A DNA stretch of 64,000 nucleotides from Peromyscus leucopus (Eukaryota > Chordata > Mammalia > Rodentia > Cricetidae), in NCBI RefSeq assembly GCF_004664715.2, contig NC_051071.1:29390161-29454160 (forward strand), in the 5' to 3' direction. Position 1 is the stretch's first letter. The number at the start of each line of letters is the position of its first letter. Both the position numbers and the translations under genes were made by a program. Positions 12,913-24,169 of this stretch are shown here, piece after piece. The notes beneath the pieces were generated by a model. It was given only the letters and a program-made list of their open reading frames with translations. It was not told the origin of the DNA and did not search any database.

Positions 12913-13687
12913 GATTTCTGTCTTGACTCATTTTTCATTCAGTAGTAAAATGTTATATTTTTATCAACTTGTAAACTTACTGGTTTCTGTTATTGTTGAT
13001 ATCCAGGTTTAATCTGTGCTGGTCAGGTAGGATGCAGTGTGTTATTTGAATTTTCTTTTATATGTTGAAACTTGCTTTGTATTCAAATCTGTGGCCAGTT
13101 TTGGAGTAAGTTACATGAGATGCTGAGAAGAAGGTATATACTTTTGTAAATTTTCTTTACATTTGTTAGGTACATTTGATATGTAACAAAGAACACTAAT
13201 ATTTCTCTGTTCTGTTAGTGTCTGGATGATCGGTTTATAGATGGGAGTTGAGTATTGAAGTCTCCCACTGCCAGTGTGATGGTCAATGTGTGATTTAAGC
13301 TGTAGTAGTATTTCCTTTACGAATGTGGGTACCTTTGTGTTTGGTGCAGAGATATCAATTGTAATATCCTCTTGATGATTTTTCCATTAATGAGTATATA
13401 GTGTCCTTAACAATCTCTTCTAATTAGTTTTGATTAGAAGTCTATTTTATGAAATATTAAAATGACTACACCAGCTACTTTGTAGGTCTGTTTGGTTGAA
13501 ATATTCTCCCAACTTTTTACCCTGAGGTGATATCTATCATTGATGTCAAGGTGTATTTATTGGATGCAGCAGATGGATGGATCCTGTTTACCCATCCATT
13601 CTTTTAGTCTGTGTCTTTTTGTTGAGGAATTTTGACCATTAATGTTGAGATATATCAATGAGCACTGTTTGTTGATTCCTGTTATTT

Positions 13688-13770
13688 TGTTGTTGTTGGT
13701 TTTTTGTTGTTGTTGCTATTGTTATTGTTGTTGTTGTGGTGGTGGTGGTGGTGGTGGTGGTGGTGATGAT
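13688..13770. repeat. (TTG)n-(TGG)n tract in L1 copy B
   Basis: TTG-rich repeats pass into nine or more GGT units. The tract lies at the ORF1/ORF2 junction of the L1. Confidence 0.9.
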
Positions 13771-15269
13771 GTGTGTTACCCCTCCTTTTATTTGTTGGTC
13801 TAGGATTAGTTATTCCTTGTTTTTTATTGGGTGTAGATAACCACTTTAGGATGGACTTTTCTTCCTATCACCTTATTTTATCCCCATCATCTGTAGGGTT
13901 AAATTTGTAGATAAATGTTCTTTAAATTTGGTTCCATAATGGAATGTCTTATTTATTCTATCTACTGTAATTGAGAGAGTATAATTTGCTGAGTATAGTA
14001 CTCTGGGGTGGAATTTGTGTCTGTTAGACTCTGTAGAACATCTTCATAGACCCTTCCTGATTTTAGAGTTTTTGTTGAGAAGTCAACTCTGCCCTTTTCC
14101 CCTTGAACTTTTATTATTCTTTTGTTGTTTTGTATGCTTAATATTTTTATTATCAATTGTTGAGGGAAATTTCTTTTCTGGTTCACTCTACTTAATGTTT
14201 TGTATGCTTCCTGTAACCTTGATAGGCATATCCTTCATTAGGTTAGAGAAATTTTCATCTATGATTTTATTGAAAATATTTTCTGTGCCTTACACTTGAG
14301 TTTCTTCTCCTTCCTCTATTCTGACTCTTCTTATATTGGGTATTTTCATAATTTCCTGGATTTCCAGGATGTTTTGTGCCTGGAGTTCTTTTAGATTTAA
14401 CATTTTCTTTGATAGAAGTATTCATATTCTATCCTGTCTTCAATGCCTGAGATTCTCTCTTCCATCTGTTGTATTTTGTTAGTTAGGTTGACTTTTGAGG
14501 TTTACATTTGAACTCCTAAATTTTTCTTTTCTAGACTTCCTTAAATTTGGATTTTCTTTATATTTTTTTTCCATTTTCAGATCTTGAACAGTTTTATTCC
14601 TTTCTTTCCATTCTTAGTGTTTTCATAGATTTCTTTATGGTCTTTATTCATCCTCTTTACAGACAGCTAAAATATCCCTAAAGGCTATTTCAAGATCTTT
14701 GCCTTCAGCTTTGTTGCAAAACTCAGGGCCCTACTGTGGTAGGGCTTCAGGACTCTGGTGGAGGTATATTGTCTTGCATATTGATTATGTTTTTACATTG
14801 GTATCTAGGCATCTGTGTTTGGGAAGACTGTAATTCTAATTACTTATACCTGGTCTTGTGGTGATATTGTGTTCCCCAATGCATTGTGAGATCTTCTAAC
14901 AATTTGAGCTACATGGTCTTGTCTTAGTTGGGTAGTTTTTTGTTCCTTGGTTTCTGTCGCAATCTCTGTGTCTTAGGAAAGTGTGGTAGCCATTTGTTGA
15001 CTGATAAATTCTTCTGGAATCCTGATAGGTGTGGCCACTTGGTGGGCGGTCCATGCAAATGTGTTTCTATGTATTGGGACCTGACAATTAGGAATGAGGT
15101 GGGGATTGTTGAGTGAGTCACAGAAGGAAAAAAAGCAGGGTGTTTCACCAGCATCTTCTTTGTTTTTTCAGAATGGTGGCAGAAAAAGACAAGAGGTCTC
15201 AAGAGGTAGCTTCTAGAGAGCTGCAGATGAGACTGAGGGATTGGATATGGAGGAGAAGAGGGAGAGTGA

Positions 15270-15662
15270 AGATCTGAAGCTTGCTTAGTTGCTTCACCTG
15301 CCTATTTGTTTCATACTTGACTGTCAAGTTCCCAGAGAAAGCCTGCTGGCTTAGGTGCTGGGATAACAGAAGGAGTGGGTAGGAATGTTGTATGAGAAAA
15401 TCTGCATGATCCACTGGAGAAAGGGGCAGAGAGGAGGGAGAAGCCACAGTATGTGGTCTGCTACAGAGATGGGGGTCAGGCAGGGGTTTGTATTTGGAGG
15501 GGAGGACAGAGAGGATAAGAACCACAGTTAGGATAACTGCTTCCCTGGTCTTTATGTTCCCAGAGAATGCCTACTGCAGTTGGGAACTGGAATAAAGAGA
15601 TTGGGGGGAAGGAAGTTGGGTGGGTATGGTTTGTATGATCCAGTAGAGATCTCCTCCACATT
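15270..15662 (-). repeat. two degenerate L1 5' UTR monomer-like units
   Basis: Two units of about 190-200 bp share the order 'gttcccagagaa(a/t)gcct(g/a)ctg', then an aactgg/gctggga block, then a G-rich run, then 'tgtatga...atcca(c/g)t'. The first copy of the landmark is near 15,328 and the second near 15,558. The arrangement suggests a tandem promoter-monomer 5' UTR, as known for murine L1. Confidence 0.55.
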
Positions 15663-16515
15663 TAAAGGGACTCTTTCTCACCATTATTGCTTCTGGCACT
15701 TTTTTCTTCCTCTAGGAATTCACAGTGAGCAATGACAGCTGCTCAGGTTTCACTCAAGCAGGTTCTTTCATGTTTAGGAAATGAGCCTTCTCACCACACT
15801 GTCTGAATTAATGCATAAATATCGTCTTCCTGTGGCTATGCCATTCAGAGCCATCACACTCAATGACACTTCCTATCATTGCCCGCCAATGAATTTAATC
15901 ATCACTCTCTCCTTAATAATTTTGCTTCATCCAAGAGAGAGCTCTTTTTAATCACTCATAGAATGGGCCTCCCAAGTCTCTCTCCCCCATCATGCCCTTG
16001 TTTGTGCCTCATAGCTATTGCTAGGAAGACTAGACAAGAAAAGTGTAATTCACATGTGACAAGCTAAACTACATTGTCAACATACTTTTACAAGGACACT
16101 GTCAAATCTAATTGGAAACAATGCAGTAGAGCTTATGATTCCTGGGAAGTGACACCTGCCAAGAAGCCACTTGTCAATCTGAACCCATGTGGGTATGTGA
16201 GCAGGAGAAAAGACAAGATTTTCTGCAAGTGAAACAGCCAAGACTTTAAGGGGAAGATTATGGGAAGTTATGTCCTCTTAAAGATAATTCCTGCGGACAA
16301 ATGTCAACAAAAATGTAAAATAATATATCCATCACACCCATGGACACATAGATTCTATCACCATGGCATTTCAGAAAGGTGAGGTGAGTGTTTAGCAGTG
16401 GGAATACAGTTATGCACACAGGCACACATATGTCTTTGGTGAGTTGGGGAAAACTGGAAAATCTAACAGTATTATGAAATATTCTAGATAGTAAAGAAAT
16501 GCTGACTTCTTTCAT
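15663..16515. other. intergenic DNA, nothing recognised
   Basis: No L1 sequence continues here, so 15,662 is taken as the 5' edge of copy B. No gene or repeat is identified. Confidence 0.5.
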
Positions 16516-16519
16516 TGGG

Positions 16520-16685
16520 TTTTCTACTTATAGCTAGTGCTGTCTTGGGCAAGTCACTTTCCTATTTATATCTCAGCTTCTTCACAGAGAAAGATTGGAA
16601 TTAGCTGAAATATATAAAACTTTTCCCTAGTCCCAGTTACAGTGCTTACTGAGTAAATATTTCTAGCACAGTACATGCTTACAAA
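16520..16685 (+). mobile_element. MIR SINE relic
   Basis: The MIR core order is preserved: 'cttgggcaagtcacttt', then 'atctcagcttcttcacag', then 'gcttactgagtaaatattt'. It is a mammal-wide relic in sense orientation. Confidence 0.7.
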
Positions 16686-16749
16686 GATATATGTTATGGA
16701 ATGCCAAGTTGACTCTTACATTTATGATTCCCTTTTAAATAAGACTGTG

Positions 16750-17020
16750 ATATATGTTCATGGTGCTGGAAGACAAAAATAAAAAGAAGAAAAGAAAGAT
16801 AGAAAGAAGACATGGAAAAGGACAGAAGGAAGGGAGAGAAGATGGAGAAGAGGAAAACAGGAAAGGAGAGAGGGAGGTGGAGAGGAAGGAAGAAAATCAG
16901 AAAGGGAAGAAGGTAGGAAATGAAGGATGGAGGGAATGGGGTAGGGAGGAAACAGAAAAGGGAGTACGGAAGAAAGGGAGGAAGGAAGGAATGAGGAAAA
17001 GGAGGATGGATAAAGAGAAC
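16750..17020 (+). repeat. purine-rich (GGAA/GAAAG) low-complexity tract
   Basis: About 270 nt of almost pure A/G on the plus strand. It creates lysine/glutamate/arginine-rich open frames on one strand and F/P/S/L-rich frames on the other, and I reject these as genes. Confidence 0.9.
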
Positions 17021-17441
17021 ATAGTGGTGAGCATGTAAATAGTAAAACCAGAAAAATTTCAAAGCCTTAAAATTGTTACTGTGAAATCTCCTGGCTTCAA
17101 GGACGCCCTCCATAAACATGTATGTATGTTCACTGATTTAGTGGGTCTGAAAAGCATGAGACATCAAATGTAGTACACTGTTACATGAATGTCTGTGTAG
17201 ATGTCATGTTAGATACAGACAAGAATCTGCTTAGTTTCTTATCATTGTGGAAAGAATTCAGAGTCTCCTTTAAGTACAGGTAGCAAAAAATGTCACAGGA
17301 ATACTCCAAATGATCAGTAAGTATGTTATTCAAATGGTGATAAAGATACTTGTGGATCATCTCCTCTCATCATGGCTCAACAAAAGATATCCAAGAGATA
17401 GGTGTGCAGTGCCAACTTGGAGATTTCATAATGATAATGCT
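17021..17441. other. intergenic DNA
   Basis: Nothing recognised. Confidence 0.5.
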
Positions 17442-17944
17442 AGAAATTGTGGTGATATATTGTATCCCCCAATATATTGTGCATCCTAATAAACTTATCT
17501 GGGGTCAGAGAACAGGACAGCCGCTAGATAGACATAGAGACCAGAAAATGATGGCACACACACCCTTAATCCTAGCATTCTGGAGACAGAGATCCATTCG
17601 GAACTCTGTGAGTTCAAAGCCACACTAGAAGTAGCTAAGCATGGTATCACATGCCTTTAATCCCAGGAAGTGATGTCAGGAAGCAGAAAAGTATATAAGA
17701 TGTGAGGGCCAGGAACTTTAGCTCATTAAGCTTTTAGGTTTTTGAGCAGCAGTTCAGCTGAGATTCATTCTGGATGAGGACACACAGGCTTTCAGTTTGA
17801 GGAAGCAGGATCAGCTGAGAAGTTGTCCAGGTAGGGTTGGCTGTGGCCTGTTCTGTCTCTCTGATCTTTCAGTATTCACCCCAATACCTGGCTCCAGGTT
17901 TGTTTTTATTAATAAGACCTTTTAAGATTTGTGTTATAAGAAAT
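17442..17944 (+). mobile_element. solo LTR, family 1, with 6-bp target duplication
   Basis: The element starts TGTGGTGATAT at 17,448 and ends GTTATA at 17,938 (expected terminal CA has decayed). It is bounded by perfect 6-bp repeats 'agaaat' (17,442-17,447 and 17,939-17,944), the size made by class II retroviral integrases. It contains AATAAA near its start, a tataag-type TATA candidate near 17,692, and two segments resembling the 5' head of B1 ('cccttaatcctagcatt' and 'tgcctttaatcccagg'). It is homologous end to end to 40,280-40,765. Confidence 0.85.
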
Positions 17945-18860
17945 ACTCCAAAGTTGTTGAAGCCTCTGAAATTAACAAACCTACGCTTCATGACCCTCCA
18001 CACCAGGAGTACCTCCATTCATTTGCAGATTCTCCATTTTCTGTCAATATGTTCTAAACAATGAACACTTATACAGCTAAAAGCAGTAGGTACAGCGAAG
18101 AGTTCTTTTACAAGAAGGTAAACTTGAATCTCTGATTTAATAGCATGTTTGGCATATTTGAGTTCCTTAGTTGACACAATTTATTATTGGGTTCTTATTA
18201 GCTACAGTCAGCATCATGGGTCTTCTCTGTATCAACCATGAGACCCAGATACAACATTATACAGACTCACCAGTCCCCCTTAAAGAAGAAAACAAAAGCA
18301 GGGGTACAAGCTAGGAGGTGAGAAAGGTAGGCTAAAAAGCCAAGAAAAGCCATAAAGGAGCTTATGATCCAATTGGTCATTGGGTGACAATCCATTAGAG
18401 TTTCACATTAATATGTGTTCAACTCTCTACTCTATCATGATGTACTTACATTTTACCCAACTCCCCCGCTCAAAAGCAGACAATTTTTAAATAGCTTTTA
18501 CTTTGTTCAGTTTCTTTAATTGGAAAATTCTTTTAGTTTTGTTGAGTCTTCTGCATCAAGCAGAGCCAGGTACAAAATATCCAACTTCCAATAGGTAGCC
18601 AGCTGTGTCATTTACACATGTGAGGATGAACACATGTGTGAACTCACAACAGTTTCTATTAAGCACTTTGAAAATATAATATCATACTATAAATAGCAGC
18701 TAATACTTTGGCGAGCTTTGTATAAGCTACAAAATATGGTCTTGTGGTGTTGAAAATATTATTAATGGCAGAATGAATTTTAGAATGCAATTTGGGGGTA
18801 TTTTAAAACACCCTGAAAATGTGATTTTTTTCACTCCAAATTTATTTTAAAATTATATAG
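17945..18860. other. intergenic DNA
   Basis: Nothing recognised. Short open frames only. Confidence 0.5.
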
Positions 18861-18862
18861 CA

Positions 18863-18864
<2 letters not shown>

Positions 18865-18908
<44 letters not shown>
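18865..18908. repeat. (AT)n microsatellite
   Basis: About 22 uninterrupted AT units. Confidence 0.95.
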
Positions 18909-18909
<1 letters not shown>

Positions 18910-18911
<2 letters not shown>

Positions 18912-19435
18912 ACTGTGTTTGATATTACCCTTTATCTCCCACCTCATCTTCCAACCACATTGTCTTTGATTGGTTTACCTTTCATCCCCTGCATTTCCTG
19001 TTTCTACTTGGTTCTGTTTTCCCCCTTTCCTTCCTTTTAAACTCCATACCCCATTCCAGCCTCATAGTTTCTTGCCCTTTGCCAATATTTACTTTCAGTT
19101 GGATACATATATTTAACAGTTAGAGGATAGGATTCATATATGAGAAAGAATATACAGTACTTTTCTTTCTCATCTTGGATTAACTCATTTAAAATAATGT
19201 CTCCTATTCAATCTGTTTTCCTCCCAATTTCATAATTTCATTTTTCCTTGTAGATAAATGAAATTTCACTGTATATAGGTTTTACACTTTCATTATCCAT
19301 TTATTTGTTGGTAGCCATCTGTGTTGATTCAATTGCCTTGCTATTGTGAAAATCATGTCAATAAATATGGCTATACAAGTATCTCTGTAGTAGGGTATAG
19401 AATCCTTTGAGGATATGCCCAGGAATAAACGAACT
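18910..19435 (-). mobile_element. L1 fragment, ORF2 C-terminus region
   Basis: Antisense of the L1 ORF2 3' end and start of the 3' UTR. The order 'cattatccatttatttgttg', 'gccttgctattgtgaaaat', 'gtatctctgtagtaggg' follows the block before the ORF2 stop codon. It is old and strongly diverged. Confidence 0.6.
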
Positions 19436-19439
19436 AATT

Positions 19440-19970
19440 TGTAAAGTAGTTTTTGAGTCTATAACTGCATTATTTCCCCCTTCCCTTTCCTCCCTCCAAA
19501 CCCTTCCACATATTACTCGTGGTTCTCTTTCAAATTCATGGGCTCTTTTTTCATTAACTGTTGTTATTGATTCATCAATCACTAGTGCAACCTACTTAGT
19601 TTGAATAATGTTCCTTGTATAAATGTTTTCAGGGCTGACCATTTGGTATTAGATAGTCAGTTAGTGTGCTCTTCCCTGGGAAAGACTCTCCCTCTCTCAC
19701 CATTCTTTAGTTTTCCATAGTTCTTTGTGGAGGACTGAGGCCTCTACGGCTTTGCCTCATTCACATTAGCATGTCTACTATTATCCTTGATCAGCTCATT
19801 TTAAACAGTCATGTTGCTGAGACTTTATGAGTGTAGCTTCATACATTTCTAGGAGATACATTCTCACAACAAATTCCATGTCCCTCTGGCTCTTACAATC
19901 GTTCTTTCCCCTCTTACAATAGTCCCTGAGCCAAAATTGCAGGAGTTGCAATGTTTATATATATATATAT
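19440..19970 (-). mobile_element. L1 3' UTR fragment
   Basis: Antisense muroid L1 3' UTR with landmarks 'cagggctgaccatttggta', 'gctcttccctgggaaagac' and 'ccctgagccaaaattgcagg' (19,630-19,950). A related copy lies at 37,080-37,595. Confidence 0.6.
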
Positions 19971-19974
19971 TGTT

Positions 19975-20285
19975 TATAAGAAATACATTTTATCTTTAAG
20001 ATAGGCTCTGCCTTAGAGTAAAAAGGTGAACAAATTATTCTAGCTAAGCAGGACCAAGAAGAAAGTAGGAATTGCTATTTTAATATCTAACAAAATGGAT
20101 TTTAAACTAAAACTAATCAGAAAAAATTAAAGAGGGACACTCTATTCTAATCAAGGGGACAGTTAACCAAGAAGACATTACTGTCCTAAATATATGTTCC
20201 AAAATCTGATGCACTCAATTTCACAAATTAAAAAAATGGTAAATAATACTAGATTTAAAGTCACAGAGACACAAATACAAACAAT
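19975..20285 (+). mobile_element. L1 ORF2 endonuclease-region fragment
   Basis: Sense-strand translation gives GIAILISNKMDFK followed by further L1 endonuclease-domain words, with stops and frameshifts. It lies directly after a minus-strand L1 3' UTR, so it may be the inverted 5' part of that insertion, with an internal loss, or a separate fragment. Confidence 0.65.
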
Positions 20286-20290
20286 TATTG

Positions 20291-20291
<1 letters not shown>

Positions 20292-20334
<43 letters not shown>
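20292..20334. repeat. (GT)n microsatellite
   Basis: About 20 GT units. They end exactly where the next LTR begins. Confidence 0.95.
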
Positions 20335-20337
<3 letters not shown>

Positions 20338-20695
20338 TGATATTTTGTTTATGCTCTAACAAATAAAGTTTACCTGGAGATCAGAGTGCAGAGCTAGCAA
20401 CTAGTTAACCATAGAGGCTAGGCAGTGGTGGTACACACCTTTAATCTAAGCTCTTGGGATCTCATGCCTTTGATCCCAGTACTTGGGAAGCACATGCCTT
20501 TAATCCCAGCACTATGGAGGAGGAAATGGGAAGTGACTGTGTAGAGATAGGAGCTTGACGCCTTTTTGGTCTGAGGATTCCTAGAGGTAAGAAGTCTCTC
20601 TAGTGGCTGGCTGCTTTGTTTCTCTGATCTTTCAGCTTTCACTCAGATATCTGACTCTGGGTTTTTATTATTAAGACCAATTGGAATTTGTGCCA
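20333..20695 (+). mobile_element. solo LTR, family 2, with B1-like heads
   Basis: It starts TGTGGTGATATTTTG and ends near 'aatttgtgcca'. AATAAA is near the start. Three successive segments look like the B1 5' head: 'cacctttaatctaagct', 'tgcctttgatcccagtact' and 'tgcctttaatcccagcact'. A shared tail 'tctctgatctttcagc...' relates it to family 1. The target duplication cannot be read because the left flank is a GT repeat. Confidence 0.75.
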
Positions 20696-20716
20696 CTGGT
20701 GTGTTTACTAAAAGTT

Positions 20717-20862
20717 ATGCATACTGAAAAGGTACAAATTGTTCCAAAGGCAGAAGAGGAGGTTGCGCAGAAGAAGAAGATATCCCAGAAGAAACTGAAG
20801 AAACAAAAACTTATGGCACGGGAGTAAATTCCGCATAAAATAAATGCAGATAAAAGTAAAGG
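20717..20862 (+). pseudogene. RPL17 processed pseudogene, 3' end only
   Basis: The frame beginning at 20,720 encodes a stretch that I recognise as the C-terminus of ribosomal protein L17 (large cytosolic subunit). It ends with words such as [19 protein letters not shown] and then MARE and a stop at 20,825-20,827. The parent mRNA's short 3' UTR follows, with AATAAA near 20,840 and an interrupted A-rich end at about 20,850-20,860. Only the last 35 or so of about 184 codons are present, with no intron and no frameshift. The start is lost, so this is a 5'-truncated retrocopy and not a gene. It lies about 20 bp after an LTR. I see no clean target-site duplication. The two substitutions I notice against the remembered protein (V for E and A for P) are conservative evidence of modest age. 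Confidence 0.85.
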
Positions 20863-22051
20863 TCTTCTGGTCATCTGTCTAAGCATTGTCTCAGATTGCC
20901 TGTCAATCCACCCTGGTGGGAGTGATGTTTATCATGCTGGAAAGGTTTATTAAAATGATCGAGCAGTGAAACAGACTGTTGGAAAACAACTAAGACATGG
21001 GGAAAAAAAGAAGTTATGCATAAGTGTATCTAAACATGACAGAACAGGCCTTGTATTTTCAGAACCATTTGAATAGTGAAAAGCTTTTCCACAGAAGAAG
21101 TTCCTGGAAAGTCCATCAGTCCATTAATGAATTCTCTATAACTATAGCATGGGAAATTTTGCCGTCTGAGCCAACTCCCCTAGCAGGTTCAGGCCACGGT
21201 GCCTGTAGCCCATGTAAATTTGTTCCACTCAATCTCCTTTAAAATTAGACAAAACCATAAAAATAATAATTACTGTTCTATAATAATCATTCCAAGCTAT
21301 ACTCTATTTGTGTTGTTACCAACAATGTTTTAAAAGATGATCCCATGATTGTTACTGCTATGATGTAAGTAATCCATGAAAGGGATTGTTTATTAGAGAC
21401 TGTGAATATCATACTTCACTTTTGCATTCAGTTCTCAAAACAGTATTTCCCCACCATAAATACTACAATTTTAAGATTTTCAAAATAAAGTACAGAAGAT
21501 TTTTAAAAATATGACCACTCATTTATTCTTAAAATTATGTCAGTAATGTATATCTATAAAGTATATAAATAGAGCAAATACCTGTGTGGATTCATACTTA
21601 CCTTAAAATAGGAACTACTTCTAGAGAAGAGTGATTTGATGTACATATAAAGGAGCCTTAACTTTGACTTGTATTTCAAGATGTTTATGGAATTACATAT
21701 CTGTGTGGATGCGATTTTGAAGCATCTGTAGCAAAGCTCTATGTGAATTCAGTACTCATCTTACTGTCTTACATCACAGTTTACATTGAGCTTACAGGCT
21801 TGAGACCACAGTTCCTATTAAATGCTCACAATCTGATGTGCAGCTCCATAGAATGTGCATGGTACATATGTATGCTGAATATCTCATGGTGCCCAAGGTT
21901 TCATCTTAAATAAATTACACATTGGCCACAACTTGATGGCCAGTGAGTATAATTACGTTAAGTCCCTTTCATTGGCAGGTCTGATGGCTAGGATGGCTTA
22001 AACTGAAGACAAATGGAGTGCTAACTGCAGTGTGTACATGGAAATCCACAA
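20863..22051. other. intergenic DNA
   Basis: Nothing recognised. A 72-codon open frame at 21,024-21,242 has no recognisable domain. Confidence 0.45.
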
Positions 22052-22254
22052 TGTAGTTTGCATTTTCTTTTTTTTTTTTTTTTTTTTTTTTGGTTTTTCG
22101 AGACAGGGTTTCTCTGCGTAGTTTTGCGCCTTTCCTGGAGCTCACTTGGTAGCCCAGGCTGGCCTCGAACTCACAGAGATCCGCCTGCCTCTGCCTCCCA
22201 AGTGCTGGGATTAAAGGCGTGCGCCACCACCGCCCGGCTGTAGTTTGCATTTTC
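22052..22254 (-). mobile_element. young B1 SINE with perfect target duplications
   Basis: A nearly consensus antisense B1 (22,068-22,238) with a pure T-run of about 23. It is flanked by perfect 16-bp repeats tgtagtttgcattttc (22,052-22,067 and 22,239-22,254). It carries intact CpG sites (cgaactc, gcgcc, ccgccc), so it is among the youngest insertions here. Confidence 0.98.
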
Positions 22255-22559
22255 ACAATGTGGCATCCTCATAGCAGTTGGACTGACTATATGGCAGCTA
22301 TAGATTCAAACAAGAGTTTTTCAGTAGATAAACAGTAACAGGATTGCAATGCACTATCAAGCTTTATAAATGTTAAAACATCATTTCTGTTTTATTTAAA
22401 ATATCACTGATCCTTCTGTCTACTTTCTTCTCCTTATGAGCTTATATTTTGGTTAACTATCTACCAATAGGCCATGTGCAAGGTCATTAGCCTAAGAAAG
22501 CTGTGGAGGGGTGAAAGCTTTTGTTTGTTTGTTTGTTTAATGGAACATAGTGGATGGAT
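22255..22559. other. intergenic DNA
   Basis: A short (GTTT)n run at 22,521-22,539 is the only structure. Confidence 0.5.
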
Positions 22560-23260
22560 AGTGTATTATGGGTAGCATCCCCTTGAAAGGGATATTGGGA
22601 CCAAAGTCCCTTGGTTCCTCTCTCCTTGCTTCCCAGATATAATGTGGTTTATAGCTTTGTTTTAGCATGCTCTTGATGTCATAATATTCAATCTCATCAT
22701 AGCCTCTCACCTAACTGTGGACTGAGACTTCTAAAACCACAAATCAAATTAAACCTCACTGCTTTATAAATTGTTTATTTCATGCACCTTATCACCTTGA
22801 CAGGGTGACTACAACACCACACACTGAGCACAGAAAGAAAATTCAGAGTGTAAGTGAAAATTTATATCATTGCTATCTTTTGAAAGTACAATTTAACAAA
22901 GTTGTGATGGTCAAACTTCATTATGAACTTAGTCGGACTTGAGAGCCAAGTTAAACTAGAGAGTTTAACTGGAGTCAAACCCTTCCCTGGTTGTGGCTTG
23001 TAAGCTAGGGTTCAGAGAAGCTGAATTGAGTACCAAGATTCTCTCTCTCTCTACTTCCTTTTCTTCCTAGATTTGAGTCACATCAGTTACATGGTTCTGA
23101 CATCACAAACTCCACCACACACTCCTTGTCGTGAAAAATTGCCCACCATACACTCCCTGTCATGAAAGACTGGGCAATTTCAACCACAAATAAAAATGAA
23201 CCCTTTTCCTTTAAGTTGCTTTTAGTCAGGTATTTGTGATCCAGGAAAGAGACACATCAT
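22560..23260 (+). mobile_element. two unclassified retroelement-like relics
   Basis: Two adjacent blocks end in the kind of 'aaaccac(a)aat(c)aaa(t)taaacc' phrase seen at the 3' ends of several old rodent repeats (near 22,735 and near 23,190). The second continues with 'ctttaagttgcttttagtcagg'. I recognise them as dispersed rodent repeats but cannot name the family. Confidence 0.35.
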
Positions 23261-23493
23261 TAATAATCCATATTCTGTTGATTTCACTTTGTGTCTATAC
23301 AAGGTATAAAATGCACTCAGGCTCTACCCTTCATCTCCCATGCTTTTTCTTATTTGGGCTTCAGCTGGAATCTTATCATCAAAATCAGGTCTGAGCCTAA
23401 AAGAATGTTCTGAATGTGATAACCCTAGACAAGTTTCTATAACTAAAATTCTTCAAACTCAAATAGGAAGGAGGCAGAAGCAGTCAATCTTCT

Positions 23494-23495
<2 letters not shown>

Positions 23496-23580
<85 letters not shown>
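23496..23580. repeat. (CT)n-(CA)n compound microsatellite
   Basis: About 28 CT units switch directly to about 14 CA units. Confidence 0.95.
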
Positions 23581-23583
<3 letters not shown>

Positions 23584-23739
23584 TAAAATTCCAATTTTCT
23601 CTTATAGAAAACAGTTCTTTTACTTGAAAACACTTTGGGGGTTTCTTCTAAACTAATAATCCATTTTATTAAATACAACAAAACACTCATAAGTCATCCT
23701 CACAAGAAGCCTTGTTCCCTTCTGCTCCTTGTTAGGTGT

Positions 23740-23829
23740 CCAGGCTAAATCTTTTTTTGTTTGTTTGTTTGTTTTGTTTTTTTGTTTCTCTGTGTAGCTT
23801 TGTGCCTTTCCTGGACCAGGCTAAATCTT
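23740..23829 (-). mobile_element. extremely 5'-truncated B1 with target duplications
   Basis: Perfect 14-bp repeats ccaggctaaatctt (23,740-23,753 and 23,816-23,829) enclose only 62 bp. These are a (TTTG)n-rich tail followed by about 31 bp of the B1 3' end (tttctctgtgtagctttgtg and onward to cctgga). The insertion is complete at both ends, so the shortness comes from truncation on insertion, not later loss. Confidence 0.93.
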
Positions 23830-24169
23830 ATGATTCTTTGATATTTTATGGCCTAGCTCAGAGAGTCCTTGAGGCACACCAGTAAGGATTTGTGAAAGAC
23901 TTTGTCTTTGGAAGGGTCTGTGAGGCATTTATCTACCTCTGAAACCCTTATATACAGTTTTCAAAATATCAGTGTAGTTCTAATATTTATCCTGTGGTTA
24001 ATGTGTAGTGATTTCTTTCCCTGTATCTCTTGATCACTTGGTTTTATGTTTAGTTTTGGTTTGGGCTTTTTATAACCAGTCCTATAACCTAGAACACCTT
24101 GGTTCCTTTATCCTTCCTAAAAAATAGTGTAGCTTGCACTTTGTCATTATGGTGGTTTTTGTTTCTATA

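Larger units (their letters stand above)
10971..15662 (-). mobile_element. L1 copy B: near full-length, decayed
   Basis: Minus-strand L1 with its parts in order: short 3' UTR (10,971-11,220); ORF2 C-terminus; the segment after the reverse-transcriptase core (12,264-12,536, encoding peptides such as KTLKNEIEEHTRKWKDLP); the ORF2 N-terminal endonuclease region (about 13,150-13,680); ORF1 (about 13,790-14,850); and a 5' UTR with monomer-like units (15,270-15,662). Frames are broken throughout. The F-A-D-D catalytic segment of the reverse transcriptase is missing: homology stops near 12,602 just after the place where it should lie. About 150-200 nt of ORF2 are also missing at 11,658-11,674, where a run of 17 T sits instead. 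A B1 interrupts the element. Confidence 0.8.

Noticed and set aside
16694..17119. 141-codon minus-strand and 94-codon plus-strand frames
   Set aside because: They are low-complexity translations of a purine-rich tract.
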